Origin: Streptomyces sp. NBC_00659
GTDB lineage: Bacteria; Actinomycetota; Actinomycetes; Streptomycetales; Streptomycetaceae
Assembly (NCBI RefSeq): GCF_036226925.1
Contig: NZ_CP109031.1
Span: 5,456,001-5,520,000 of the forward strand
Direction: 5' to 3'
DNA: 64,000 nucleotides
The notes beneath the pieces are model-generated. The model was given only the letters and a program-made list of their open reading frames with translations. It did not search any database and had not been told where the DNA came from. A program made the translations under genes and the position numbers. This document shows, one piece after another, positions 17,000 to 25,920 of this stretch (position 1 is the stretch's first letter; every line of letters begins with the position of its first letter).

Positions 17000-18511
17000 T
17001 CAGTCCAGTGCCTGGGCGCCTTTCACCGTGAAGCCGATTACCGTGCCGCCGTCCTTTCGGGGGTGGGCGAACGGGGTGCCTCCGTGGGCTGCGGAGATCT
17101 CGCGGACGATCGACAGGCCCAGGCCCGAGCCGGGGAGGCTGCGGGCGTCGGCGGCCCGGTAGAAGCGGTCGAAGACGCGCACGAGGTCGTCGTCGCCGAT
17201 GCCGGGACCGCGGTCGAGCACCTCGACGCGGACCGGTGCGGGACCGCCCGTGGAGGCGGCAGAGGCGGCTGAGGTGGCTGAACTCGTGGGGCTCGTAAGG
17301 GGGGCGGGGATGTCGGTGGGGGGCATGCCTGGCTGTCGGGCCGGGCCTGTCACCACGACCTCGATCGGCGCCTTTCCGCCCCGGTCGAACTTGGTGGCGT
17401 TCTCCACGAGATTGGAGACCGCGCGCTGGAGGGCGGTCGGGCGGCCGTCGACCGCGGTGTCGCCGGTGGCCCGGACGGTGATGTCCCGGCCGGTGCGGCG
17501 GCGCGCGACGACCGCGACGTCCTCGGCGAGTTCGGCGAGGTCGAGCCGCCGCACGGGCTCGGTGTCCGACCGGCCGGCCGCGAGGGCGACCAACTCGTTG
17601 ACCAGGTCGGTCAGTTCCCGGGACTCCAACGCCAGATCGGCGACGAGTTCCTCACGGGCGTCGGGCGGCAGTTCGTCGATCCGGCGGAGCATCGAGATGT
17701 TCGTACGCAGGGAGGTCAGCGGCGTACGGAGTTCGTGTCCCGCGTCCTGGACCAGGCGGCGCTGGTCCTCCTCGGACTGGGCGAGACGGCCGAGCATCCG
17801 GTCGAAGGAGCGGCCGAGCCGGGCCACCTCGTCGTACCCGGTGACCGGCACCTGGATGCCGAGACGTCCGGTGCGCGCCACGTCCTCCGCGGCCCCGGCG
17901 AGCCGCACCAGGCGCCGGGTGATGCGCCGGGCCAGCCACCAGCCGAACAGCCCCGCGGCGATCACGACGGCCCCGACGAGCAGCACCGTGCGCTGCTGGA
18001 GCTCCCGGAGCAGATCCTCGGTGTCGCTGAACTGCTGGGCGACCTGCACCGCACCCCGTCCGCCGCCGAGCGAGACGGTCGCCAGGCGGTAGCGGTCGCC
18101 GGTGACGTCGACGTCCTTGTGCTCCATCAGCCCGCCCGCCTCGGCGGCGCCGGCGACCGCCCGGTCCCGGCCGTCCACGGGCAGGGGCGGAACGCCGTGG
18201 TCGACGATCGCGCCGCCGGGCCCGAGCACCTGCACGTCGGTGCGGCTGGGCCGGATGATGTCGTCGAGGGGCCCGTTGTGGTCCGGGTCCGAGGAGGCGA
18301 AGTCGCCCGGGTGCAACGGATGTTCACGGACCTGGTCGCGCAGGTCCTGCACCACCTCGGCGAAGACGGTCTGCTGGTCGACCCGCACCAGCCGCGCGGC
18401 GGCGTCGTAGCTCAGGAAGCCGACCAGGACCGTGACGGCGGCGGCGACGGCCGCGAAGGACACGGTGAAGGTGGCCCGCAGCGAGGACACCTGCCGCAGC
18501 CGTCGGCGCAC
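17000..18511 (-). CDS. Sensor histidine kinase (MprB-like)
   Basis: 503 residues. TM1 is at about 13-33, followed by an extracytoplasmic sensor loop to about 160, TM2 near 170-190, and HAMP. The dimerisation helix has DAGHELRTPL with phospho-accepting His259. The catalytic domain has NLVENATKF, DRGPGIG, DRFYRAADARS and GSGLGLSIV. About 45 residues of Ser/Thr/Ala/Pro-rich sequence are inserted between the N box and the DRGPGIG box. The GTG start at 18511 directly follows the TGA of the response-regulator gene. Confidence 0.93.
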   Translation of the reverse strand: MRRRLRQVSSLRATFTVSFAAVAAAVTVLVGFLSYDAAARLVRVDQQTVFAEVVQDLRDQVREHPLHPGDFASSDPDHNGPLDDIIRPSRTDVQVLGPGGAIVDHGVPPLPVDGRDRAVAGAAEAGGLMEHKDVDVTGDRYRLATVSLGGGRGAVQVAQQFSDTEDLLRELQQRTVLLVGAVVIAAGLFGWWLARRITRRLVRLAGAAEDVARTGRLGIQVPVTGYDEVARLGRSFDRMLGRLAQSEEDQRRLVQDAGHELRTPLTSLRTNISMLRRIDELPPDAREELVADLALESRELTDLVNELVALAAGRSDTEPVRRLDLAELAEDVAVVARRRTGRDITVRATGDTAVDGRPTALQRAVSNLVENATKFDRGGKAPIEVVVTGPARQPGMPPTDIPAPLTSPTSSATSAASAASTGGPAPVRVEVLDRGPGIGDDDLVRVFDRFYRAADARSLPGSGLGLSIVREISAAHGGTPFAHPRKDGGTVIGFTVKGAQALD

Positions 18512-19228
18512 TCAGTCCTCCCTCAGGACGTATCCCACGCCCCGCACGGTGTGGATCAGCGCCGGGGCGCCCGGCTCGTCGAGCTTGCGCCGCAGATAGC
18601 CCACGTACACGGCGAGGTTCTTGGAGCCGGGGCCGAAGTCGTAGCCCCAGATCCGGTCGTAGATGGTGGAGTGGTCGAGGACGATGCCCGCGTTGCGGAC
18701 GAGCAGTTCGAGGAGCTCGAACTCGGTGCGGGTCAGTTCCAGCTCGCGCCGGCCGCGCCAGACACGGCGGGCCTGGATGTCCATGCGCAGCCCGGCCGCG
18801 GAGATCTGCGCCCCGGACGTCCGGGGCGCGGGGGTCGGCGCGTCGTCGTCGAGGGCGCCGTTCCCGGTGCGGCGCAGCAGGGCGCGCAGCCGGGCGAAGA
18901 CCTCCTCGACGTCGAACGGCTTGACGACGTAGTCGTCGGCGCCGGCGTCGAGGCCGGCGATGCGGTCGGCGGTCTCGACGAGCGCGGTGAGCATCAGGAT
19001 CGGGGTGCGGTCGCCCTCGGCGCGCAGCACGCGGCACACCTGGAGGCCGTCGATGCCGGGCATCATGACGTCGAGGACGAGGACGTCCGGCGGGGTGCGG
19101 TGGGCCTGGGCCAGCGCTTCCACGCCGTCGGCCACGGCCGTCACCGTGTAGCCCTCCAGTGTCAGTGCCCTTTCCAGGGCATGGCGGATGGCGCGGTCGT
19201 CCTCGGCGAGCAGTACGTTCTGGGGCAC
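18512..19228 (-). CDS. OmpR family response regulator (MprA-like)
   Basis: 238 residues. The receiver has LLAEDDRAI, phospho-acceptor Asp in VLVLDVMMPGIDG (about residue 51), and KPFDVEEVF. The C-terminal winged helix has LTRTEFELLELLVRNAG and YVGYLRRKLDEP with IHTVRGVGYVLRED. The GTG at 19228 starts at the usual residue before the first beta strand; an upstream in-frame ATG would add a non-homologous 26-residue tail. It is first gene of the RR-HK operon; the stimulus is unknown. Confidence 0.93.
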   Translation of the reverse strand: MPQNVLLAEDDRAIRHALERALTLEGYTVTAVADGVEALAQAHRTPPDVLVLDVMMPGIDGLQVCRVLRAEGDRTPILMLTALVETADRIAGLDAGADDYVVKPFDVEEVFARLRALLRRTGNGALDDDAPTPAPRTSGAQISAAGLRMDIQARRVWRGRRELELTRTEFELLELLVRNAGIVLDHSTIYDRIWGYDFGPGSKNLAVYVGYLRRKLDEPGAPALIHTVRGVGYVLRED

Positions 19229-19376
19229 CTGACCAGTCTGCCAAGCCGTCGGCGGCATGCGACCTGGTGAGCGGGTCCGCGACGGGCCTTCATACCGGCC
19301 TCTCACCTCTTCGCGGTGTGTCGGACGTGGCTGCTCCGGACTTCACCGGGCCTGACCGGGACCGACCCCGGGCGGG

Positions 19377-21338
19377 TCAGCCGACGTGTACCCGTGGCCG
19401 GCGCGCGCGGTCGGGTTCGGCCTCGCGCAGCACTTCCCTGGTGACGGGGGCGACCTCGCCCTGGCCGAAGAGGAAGAAGCGCAGGAAGTTGGTGAAGGGG
19501 CTGCCCTCGGTCCACTCGAAGTAGATGTGCGGGATGCCGCCCGTGGTGTCGCGGACGTAGAGCAGCAGGGCGGCGAGGGCGTTGGGGATGGAGGCGGATT
19601 CCAGGGTGATGACGCGGTAGCGGCCGTGCAGCACCTCACCGCGTACGTTCATGACGGACTCGAACTCGGAGGGGTCGCCGACGGTGACCTCCAGGAAGAC
19701 GAAGTCCTCCTGGGGCGGGAGGTCGTGGTCGGCGCGGATCTGCTCGATCTTCTCGCGGTACTCGGTGATGTCGCGCTTGTCGGGCTCGTTGGCGATGAAA
19801 CGGATCCGCCGGCTCGCGATGTCCCGTACGAACCGCTCGGCCATGTCGTCCATGGTCATGCTGGTCACGCGCAGTTCGAACGCGCGGGCGAGCCGGGAGA
19901 GGAAGGAGACGAGCATGATGCCGGCGATGAAGCAGGCGCCGATCTTCACACCGTCGGGGCGTTCGATGACGTTCACGACGGTCGTGTAGAGGAAGACCGC
20001 CGAGATGACGGCGAAGGCGATGGTCCAGTGTTTCTGGCGGGCCTTGCGGGCGGCGATGGTGACGGCGATGGCGGCGGAGCTGATCAGGACGAGGACACCG
20101 GTGGCGTACGCGCCGCCCTGCGCGTCGACGTCGGCGTCGAAGATCCAGGTGACGAGGAACGCGATCAGGATGAAGACGATCACCATGGGGCGGACGGCGC
20201 GGGCCCAGTGCGGGGCCATGCCGTAGCGCGGGAGATAGCGCGGCATGAGGTTGAGCAGCCCGGCCATGGCGGAGGCGCCGGCGAACCACAGGATGGCGAT
20301 CGTGGAGACGTCGTAGACGGTGCCGAAGGCGTTGCCGAGGTACTCGTGCGCCAGGTAGGCGAGGGCGCGGCCGTTGGCCTGGCCGCCCGGCTCGAACTCC
20401 TTCTCCGGGATCAGCACGGTGGTGATGAAGCTGGTCACGATCAGGAAGACGCTCATGATCACGGCGGACGTCGTGAGCAGTTTCTTCGCGCCGCGGATAC
20501 GTCCGGCCGGCTTCTGTTCGGTGTCGCCGGGGTCGCCCTCCACGTGCGGCATGACCGCCACGCCGGTCTCGAAGCCGGACAGGCCGAGCGCGAGTTTGGG
20601 GAAGACCAGCAGGGACACCCCGATCATCGCGAAGACGTTCCCGTGTTCGGCGGTCAGGGCGGTGGTCCAGTCGGTGACGACGTACTCGTGGGTGATCACC
20701 TGCCAGATTCCCGACGCCGCGACCACGACGTTGAGCCCGAGGTAGATGGCCACCAAAACCACCGCGACGCCGATCGCCTCCAGGAAGCCCTTGAGGAAGA
20801 CCGCGCCCAGCAGGGCCACCAGGAACAGGGTGATCACCATCTGCTTGTCGTGCAGGGCGCTGTTCAGATGGGGGTTCTCCACCAGGTGGGTGGAGGCGTC
20901 GGCCGCCGAGAGGGTGATGGTGATCAGGAAGTCGGTGGCGGCGAAGCCGAGCAGGGTGAGGACGAACAGCTTGCCCTTCCAGAAGGAGAGCAGGCGTTCC
21001 AGCATCGCGATGGAGCCCTCGCCGTGCGGGCTCTCCTCCGCGACCCGGCGGTAGACGGGCAGCGCCCCCGCCAGGGTGACGATGACGAGCACGATGGTCG
21101 CGATGGGGGACAGCAGTCCGGCCGCGAGGGCGGCGATGCCGGGCTGGTAGCCGAGGGTGGAGAAGTAGTCGACGCCGGTCAGGCACATGACGCGCCACCA
21201 GCGCTGTCCCTTGTGCACGGGCTCGGGCTCGGCGGCCGGCCGCGGCAGCTGGCGGCCCTTGCTCTTGCCCATGTCGGACAGGCCCTCCAGCATCCACGCC
21301 CGCAAGCGACTCGGCGGGGCGGGCTCGGTGCTGGCCAT
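19377..21338 (-). CDS. APC superfamily permease with large cytoplasmic C-terminal domain (KimA-like)
   Basis: 653 residues. A soluble N-terminus leads to about 12 hydrophobic helices beginning near [20 protein letters not shown], and a 150-200 residue hydrophilic C-terminal domain follows. The topology and the sequence at the first helix resemble amino-acid/polyamine/organocation permeases, including KimA-type potassium importers. Amino acid transport is the other possibility. The ATG at 21338 has AGGAG 8 bases upstream. No c-di-AMP (ydaO) riboswitch is visible upstream. Confidence 0.8.
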   Translation of the reverse strand: MASTEPAPPSRLRAWMLEGLSDMGKSKGRQLPRPAAEPEPVHKGQRWWRVMCLTGVDYFSTLGYQPGIAALAAGLLSPIATIVLVIVTLAGALPVYRRVAEESPHGEGSIAMLERLLSFWKGKLFVLTLLGFAATDFLITITLSAADASTHLVENPHLNSALHDKQMVITLFLVALLGAVFLKGFLEAIGVAVVLVAIYLGLNVVVAASGIWQVITHEYVVTDWTTALTAEHGNVFAMIGVSLLVFPKLALGLSGFETGVAVMPHVEGDPGDTEQKPAGRIRGAKKLLTTSAVIMSVFLIVTSFITTVLIPEKEFEPGGQANGRALAYLAHEYLGNAFGTVYDVSTIAILWFAGASAMAGLLNLMPRYLPRYGMAPHWARAVRPMVIVFILIAFLVTWIFDADVDAQGGAYATGVLVLISSAAIAVTIAARKARQKHWTIAFAVISAVFLYTTVVNVIERPDGVKIGACFIAGIMLVSFLSRLARAFELRVTSMTMDDMAERFVRDIASRRIRFIANEPDKRDITEYREKIEQIRADHDLPPQEDFVFLEVTVGDPSEFESVMNVRGEVLHGRYRVITLESASIPNALAALLLYVRDTTGGIPHIYFEWTEGSPFTNFLRFFLFGQGEVAPVTREVLREAEPDRARRPRVHVG

Positions 21339-21603
21339 CGGTGGCTCTCCTGACGTACGTCTCTTCGAACGGTTCCGGCCATCGAGGAGACGGCGCCCAT
21401 CAGCGTATGCAGAGAGTGATCCACGGGCCCAAGCGTCCATGGGCCTCAGGCGTCAAGCTTGCGTTAAGACCTGCTGGTCGCGCATCACGAGAGCGCCGAG
21501 TGGCAGGTGTCCGTCGCCCGTTCAGGGTGCCGGCCCGCTCACGGATGGGCCGCCTGGCCTGCTGCCCGCGACTTGCTCGGGCAAGGAGTCGGCGATTTCG
21601 GAG
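21339..21603. other. Gap upstream of permease; nothing gene-like
   Basis: Holds the permease promoter region. The minus strand carries a relatively AT-rich patch, TTAACGCAAGCTTGAC, near 21455-21472. No riboswitch-like fold or coding frame with a usable start was recognised. Confidence 0.5.
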
Positions 21604-21895
21604 AGTTCCCGCGTCCGGCGACAGCGCGGACACGAAGTCCGCCGCGAAGGAGCTGCGCGACTACGGCAAGGCCCGCAGCCTCGTACGGGTCACCGAGGAC
21701 GTCGAGCGCGTCCAGGAGCGCACCGACGGCCATGCCCTGATCTCCACCGGCATCGGGGCCGAGGACGACGCCGTCGGCAGGGCGGAGAAGGTCACCGCGG
21801 CCTACCGCGCCTACGCGAAAGGCGCCGGCAAGCCGTCCTCGGTGACCGTCTACAACGTCTGCAACGTCTACGGCGACTCGCTCGTGACGCGGTAG
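21604..21895 (+). pseudogene. 5'-truncated gene remnant
   Basis: An open frame ending at 21895 reads as protein-like sequence from about SADTKSAAKELRDYGKARSL through DGHALISTGIGAEDDAVGRA to YNVCNVYGDSLVTR. It has no ATG/GTG with a ribosome site at its head, and the in-frame sequence upstream is Arg-rich and non-protein-like. A signal peptide or lipobox would be expected before such a domain and is missing. The best reading is the 3' part of a lost secreted protein gene. The family was not recognised. Confidence 0.5.
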
Positions 21896-21912
21896 CCGGA
21901 CCGCCCGCCCGC

Positions 21913-22611
21913 TCAGACGAGATGGGCGAAGACCACCAGGTTGTCGGTGTAGTCCTTGACGGTGCGGTTGTAGGTGCCGGCGCAGGTGATGAGGCGGACC
22001 TCGGCGTCGGAAGTGTCGGCGTACACCCTGTCGTCGGGGAAGGCGTCCTTCGCGAAGGTCTCGGCGCTGTCGACGACGAAGGACGCCGTCCGGCCGTCGG
22101 ACCGTTCGACGCTGAACTTGTCGCCCTTCTTCAGGTCTCCGAGACCGGCGAACACGGCGGCGGAGGTCTTCGTGTCGACGTGCCCGGCGATGATCGCCGT
22201 CCCCGCCTCCCCGGGGGAGACGCCCTTGGCGTACCAGCCGACCAGGTTCGTGTCGTTCGCGGGCGGGGCCTCGAGCTTGCCCGTGGCGTCGATGGCGAGG
22301 TCGGTGAAGGGCGCGTCCACCGAGATCTTCGGGATGCGCAGCCGGGTCGGCTCGGCCCGCGGGAGATGCCTCGCCGCCGGGCGGTCGTTCGAGGGCGAGG
22401 CCGAGGCCGAGGACACGGGCGCGTGCGCGTGCGCGGGGGCCGCCGCGGCAGGGGAGGCGGGGCCGGACGACTGGTCCTGGCGGTGGAGCACGTTCGTGGC
22501 CACCAGGACCGCGAGACCGGCGCACCACACGACCCATGTGGCACGGCGTCTGAAGGTCCGCTCGGGTGACGGGTGCGGGGTCTCGGCGGGAGAGGACAAC
22601 CGGGCTGCCAT
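21913..22611 (-). CDS. Class F sortase
   Basis: 232 residues. A short basic N-terminus and one membrane helix (about 25-42) are followed by an Ala/Pro/Ser linker and the sortase barrel. Catalytic candidates are His144 in IIAGHVDT, Cys210 in LITCAGTY and Arg216 in YNRT. The short length, LRIPKISVDAPF entry and TCAG active site fit class F of actinobacteria. It is a transpeptidase expected to cut a sorting signal and attach the protein to the wall or another protein. ATG 22611 has GAGGTGG upstream; ATG 22626 is an alternative. The upstream gene is a likely substrate. Confidence 0.88.
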   Translation of the reverse strand: MAARLSSPAETPHPSPERTFRRRATWVVWCAGLAVLVATNVLHRQDQSSGPASPAAAAPAHAHAPVSSASASPSNDRPAARHLPRAEPTRLRIPKISVDAPFTDLAIDATGKLEAPPANDTNLVGWYAKGVSPGEAGTAIIAGHVDTKTSAAVFAGLGDLKKGDKFSVERSDGRTASFVVDSAETFAKDAFPDDRVYADTSDAEVRLITCAGTYNRTVKDYTDNLVVFAHLV

Positions 22612-22846
22612 CGGGCACCACCTCATCGGGTCGGGGCAGCGGAACGGACTGGGCGGGAGCGGCGGGAACAGCAGGACGGGCAACAGAAGCAGCAGCAGAA
22701 GCAAGGCCGGGAAGGTCCGGCAGCAGCAGAAGGGCCGGCAAGAACGGCAAGGTCGGCAAGGTCGGCGGAAGCAGCAGGAGACCCAGAAGCCGGTGCAAGA
22801 CCGGCAAGGTCGGCAAGGTCGTCAGAAGCCGGAGGAGAGACCGGCC

Positions 22847-22877
22847 GGGCCGCCACGGGGTGGGTGGGTGGCGGCCC
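22847..22877 (-). terminator. Hairpin after surface-protein gene
   Basis: A 10-bp perfect stem (GGGCCGCCAC / GTGGCGGCCC) about 25 bases past the surface-protein stop. The rest of the gap to the sortase (22620-22846) is AG-rich with repeated GGCAAGGTCGGCAAGGTCG units at about 22746-22765 and 22802-22821, and holds no gene. Confidence 0.65.
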
Positions 22878-22901
22878 GGACCGCTATGTCGTCAGGCATG
22901 G

Positions 22902-23597
22902 TCAGGCCACACCACCCGCGGCGTTCCTACGGCGCAGCATGTACACGCCCGCGGCCGCGAGGCCCAGGACGCCGACTCCGCCGGCCGTGACACCGGAGGA
23001 CGTGGCGAGACCGCCGCCGCCGGTGTGCACGCCGCCGTGCGGCTTGCCGCCGGACTCCTTGCTGCCCGAGTCCCATGAACCCTTGCTGCCCGAGTCCCAC
23101 GAGCCCTTGTCCGTCCCGGAGTCCCAGGAACCGCTGCTGTGGTCGGAGCTCGAGGAGTCCTTGTCCTTGTAGGTCTCCGGGTCGTACTTCTTGTCGCCCT
23201 TGGCGGAGTCGTCCGTCTTGACGGACGTCAGCGCACCGCCGCCGGTGTGTACGCCGCCTTCCGGCTTCTGGTGGTGCCAGGTGGGCTTGCCGTGGTCGCT
23301 CTCGCTGTCCTTGCCGTGCTCGGCTCCGTATCCGGAGTCTTCCGTCTCCTTGCCGTATCCCGAGTCCTCCTTCTCCTTGCCGTAGCCGGAGTCCTCCTTC
23401 TCCTTGCCGTACCCAGAGTCCTCCTTCTCCTTGCCGGCGGAGGACGAGGAGGAAGGGGACGAGGAAGAGGAGGAAGAGGAGGAAGAGGAGTCGCTGTGGT
23501 CCCAGTCGCCGGCCGCGACGGCGTACGCGCCGGGGGCGCCGATCGCGAGAGCGGCGGTGGCCGTCGCAGCGGCCAGGAGCATGCGGGCAGATCGCAT
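22902..23597 (-). CDS. Repetitive exported surface protein with unusual C-terminal sorting signal
   Basis: 231 residues. A signal peptide (about 1-27, AYA site) is followed by a Ser run, four GKEKEDSGY-type 9-residue repeats, and a His/Lys segment with PEGGVHTGGGALTS. A second repeat set (GSWDSG units) leads to a C-terminal PHGGVHTGGGGLATS, then a hydrophobic helix and the basic tail RRRNAAGGVA. The end has the architecture of a sortase signal but no LPXTG or LAXTG; the shared GVHTG pentapeptide is the likely recognition site. ATG 23597 has AAGGA. It lies directly upstream of the class F sortase, same strand. Confidence 0.82.
   Translation of the reverse strand: MRSARMLLAAATATAALAIGAPGAYAVAAGDWDHSDSSSSSSSSSSSPSSSSSAGKEKEDSGYGKEKEDSGYGKEKEDSGYGKETEDSGYGAEHGKDSESDHGKPTWHHQKPEGGVHTGGGALTSVKTDDSAKGDKKYDPETYKDKDSSSSDHSSGSWDSGTDKGSWDSGSKGSWDSGSKESGGKPHGGVHTGGGGLATSSGVTAGGVGVLGLAAAGVYMLRRRNAAGGVA
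23325..23437. repeat. 27-base tandem coding repeats
   Basis: About four copies of a 27-base unit encoding GKEKEDSGY-like nonapeptides inside the surface-protein gene. The units are nearly identical at the DNA level, which makes copy number prone to change by slippage or recombination. Confidence 0.85.
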
Positions 23598-24060
23598 TGT
23601 GGGAGTCCTTCCGTCAGAACCAGGCAGCTGACCTCTTGTCAGCAGGCGAAAACCCGGTGCGACGTGATCCACCGTCAATCCGATCGGGCGAGCCCACCAC
23701 CCGGGAAGCTCGCCCGGCCCATGGCCGGGGCCCCGCCCTGCGGCCGCCCTGACGATCGCCCGAGGTCGGTCCGGCTTCTCTGACCTGCCGATTCGTCGCG
23801 CTCGCCCCGAGGGGAGCCGTCCTGAGCGGTGTTCTTCGGATGACCCGATCGGCGGCGACACGTCTGCTTCGCCGGATGGGCCGTGCGAGGTGCTCACCGT
23901 CAGATCCCGTTGTCCTGAAGGCTCTTGTCCTGAGCGAACCGTGGGAGATTCTTGGGCGAGTCATGTCCTGGCGGCGACCGAAGGTGCCGTGGGCGCGGGA
24001 GAGCGGGAGTGGCCCCCTCTGCCGTCACACTGATGGTTCGTGTCGTGAGGAGAGGCGATC
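23598..24060. other. 463-base intergenic region, promoters only
   Basis: Between the divergent surface-protein and SDR genes. An 8-bp hairpin (CGGGCGAG at 23685-23692 with CTCGCCCG at 23709-23716) is the only clear structure. No coding frame with a convincing start, and no RNA gene, was recognised. The region must hold both promoters. Confidence 0.5.
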
Positions 24061-24798
24061 GTGCGGAACGGGCGGAGGATCACGGTGGTGACGGGCGGCA
24101 GCCGCGGGATCGGCGCCGCCGTCTGCCGGCGGCTGGCCCTGGAGGGCCATGACGTCGTCATCGGCTACCGGTCCGACCGCGCGGCGGCCGAGAAGGTGGC
24201 GGACGCCGTCGTGGACGCGGGCCGGCGCTGTCTGACGGTGGCCGTGGACACCTCCGACGCCGCCGCGGTCGACGGGCTCTTCGACGCGGCGGCCGCCGAA
24301 CTCGGCCCGGTCACCGGGCTGGTGAACAACGCGGGCGTCAGCGGACCCAACGGACCACTGGCCGACGCTGACCCCGACGGCATGCGGGACGCCCTCGCGG
24401 TCAACGTCCTCGGCTATCTGCTGTGCGCGCGCCGTGCCGTACGGGAGATGGCGGCGTCCGGCGGGGGTGCGATCGTCAACATCTCGTCGTCGGCGGCGAC
24501 CCTCGGCAGTCCGGGGCAGTACGTCCACTACGCGGCGACGAAGGCGGCGGTCGACGCCCTGACCGTCGGCCTGTCCAAGGAGGTGGCGGCGGACGGCATC
24601 CGCGTGAACGGTGTCGCTCCGGGTGTGGTCTGGACCGACTTCCACGAGGACCCGCAGCGCCCGGCCTGGATGGCCGACGTCATTCCCATGGGCCGCGCGG
24701 GCCGGCCGGAGGAGATCTCCGGTGCGGTGGCCTGGCTCCTGTCGGACGACGCCTCGTACACGACGGGTGCGGTCCTGCGGGTCGCGGGCGGGCTGTAG
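24061..24798 (+). CDS. SDR family oxidoreductase (FabG-like)
   Basis: 245 residues. TGGSRGIG (about 11-18) is the cofactor motif, followed by NNAGVSGPNG, catalytic Ser in NISSSAA, and the YAATK pair. The sequence after strand two (GYRSDRAA) favours NADP. The C-terminal PEEISGAVAWLLSDDASYTTGAVLRVAGGL is the FabG/glucose-dehydrogenase-like ending. The substrate is unknown. The GTG at 24061 has GAGGAGAGG upstream. It is monocistronic. Confidence 0.9.
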   Translation: MRNGRRITVVTGGSRGIGAAVCRRLALEGHDVVIGYRSDRAAAEKVADAVVDAGRRCLTVAVDTSDAAAVDGLFDAAAAELGPVTGLVNNAGVSGPNGPLADADPDGMRDALAVNVLGYLLCARRAVREMAASGGGAIVNISSSAATLGSPGQYVHYAATKAAVDALTVGLSKEVAADGIRVNGVAPGVVWTDFHEDPQRPAWMADVIPMGRAGRPEEISGAVAWLLSDDASYTTGAVLRVAGGL

Positions 24799-24857
24799 CG
24801 GGGGTTTCCCGGTGGTCCGTGCCCCGGGCCGGTGATCGTCCGCGACCCCGGGGCATG

Positions 24858-24885
24858 AAAAAAGGCGGGGTCCGGAAACCCCGCC
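24858..24885 (-). terminator. Rho-independent terminator of the 24906 gene
   Basis: Read on the minus strand, GGCGGGG, an 8-base loop and CCCCGCC are followed by TTTTTT. This is one of the few textbook hairpin-plus-U-tract terminators here, 20 bases beyond the stop of the minus-strand gene. It may also stop SDR transcripts from the other side. Confidence 0.88.
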
Positions 24886-24905
24886 CGCTGCTCAGGAACC
24901 CCGGA

Positions 24906-25535
24906 TCAGGGCCACACCAGGCAGTACGGCTGATGCCCCGCCTCGTGCAGGCGGTGCGAGAAGTCCTGCCACTCGTGCAGGAGCTGGTAGACGTTGAAGG
25001 CGTCCCGTGGGCCGCCCCGGTCCGGGACGGTGGACCAGATGAAGGCGGCCGCGCCCACGGCCTCCTCGCCCAGGCCGCGCAGCGGGTCGACGACGGTCAT
25101 CGGGAGCTTGACCACGGCGTAGTCGGGGTGCAGGACGACAAGCTCCAGAGGCGGAACCTTGTTCAGGGGGACGCCTTCTATGCCGGTGAGGACCATCGCG
25201 GCCATCGTCTCCGGCTTGATCTTGGTGAACATGCCGTTCATGCCGAGTTCGTCGCCGCCGAGTTCTTCGGGGCGCATCGAGATCGGGACCCTGGCGGCCG
25301 TCGCGCCGTCGGGCGCGCCGAAGTATTTGTACGTCACCCCCACTCGGCCACCATTCCCGCTCTCCGCCCGCAGTCGTTCGACCGCGCGATCGATCCGCTC
25401 GTCGGGGTCACCCTGCGATCCCTGTGCCTGTCCCGCTCTGCCGGCCGCTTCCTCCGCCTCACGCCGGTGCTTCCCCCGCCGGGCACGCCGAGGGTTGAGG
25501 TCGTCGGTCCCCTCGCCCAGTCCACCGCGATGCAT
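24906..25535 (-). CDS. Conserved hypothetical protein
   Basis: 209 residues, family not recognised. A very basic and polar N-terminal third (RRARRGKHRREAEEAAGR) is followed by a compact domain from about residue 65 with VGVTYKYFGAP, ISMRPEELGG, VVLHPDYAVVKLPMTVVDPLRG, FIWSTVPDRGG and a C-terminal WQDFSHRLHEAGHQPYCLVWP. No signal peptide or membrane helix is evident, so it is probably cytoplasmic. ATG 25535 has GGTGGAG upstream. It is divergent from hemL across a 385-base gap. Confidence 0.75.
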   Translation of the reverse strand: MHRGGLGEGTDDLNPRRARRGKHRREAEEAAGRAGQAQGSQGDPDERIDRAVERLRAESGNGGRVGVTYKYFGAPDGATAARVPISMRPEELGGDELGMNGMFTKIKPETMAAMVLTGIEGVPLNKVPPLELVVLHPDYAVVKLPMTVVDPLRGLGEEAVGAAAFIWSTVPDRGGPRDAFNVYQLLHEWQDFSHRLHEAGHQPYCLVWP

Positions 25536-25920
25536 ATCTCCACCCGACTGCTTTTCTAAGTCGCGAGACCCCCGCCACGCAACCCGATCATCGTGACAGT
25601 GACCTCCCCCACGGTCGCACGCCGAAACGTACGCCGAAATACCTGTCCGCGGGATCTTCGCGGCCCCTGAACACCGTCGTTCATGTGAGCTGTCCGTTCT
25701 GGTCCCAGTTTCGCAGATGGCCGGGCGAAGCGACCCGGTTGTCATACCGGGCTGCGTCACACCGGCCCGGCGATGGCCGGGATCATTCCTCTGTGGAGAG
25801 CCGTACGTCGGGCCGGGGCCGTCCGTTCACGGCGCCCCGGTCTTCCCCTCGCGGCCCACCGGACCCCCTGGCCTACCCTGAGGAGGTCACTAGCCCCCGG
25901 AGTCGGAGACGTCGCAGGTC
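25536..25920. other. 385-base divergent promoter region upstream of hemL
   Basis: No coding frame with a plausible start. Short GC inverted repeats (for example CCGGC...GCCGG near 25762-25785) occur, and ACCCTGAGGAGGTC precedes hemL. No riboswitch consensus (cobalamin box or other) was recognised. Confidence 0.45.

Noticed and set aside
21339..21600. c-di-AMP (ydaO) riboswitch upstream of the KimA-like permease
   Set aside because: The conserved GGGGGAGGCGAACC-type core was not found on the minus strand.
23325..23437. CRISPR-like array because of regular 27-base repeats
   Set aside because: The repeats are in frame, encode nonapeptides and have no spacers; they belong to the surface-protein gene.
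25536..25920. Cobalamin or other riboswitch ahead of hemL
   Set aside because: No B12-box-like GCCACTG or other recognisable riboswitch core, only short GC hairpins.
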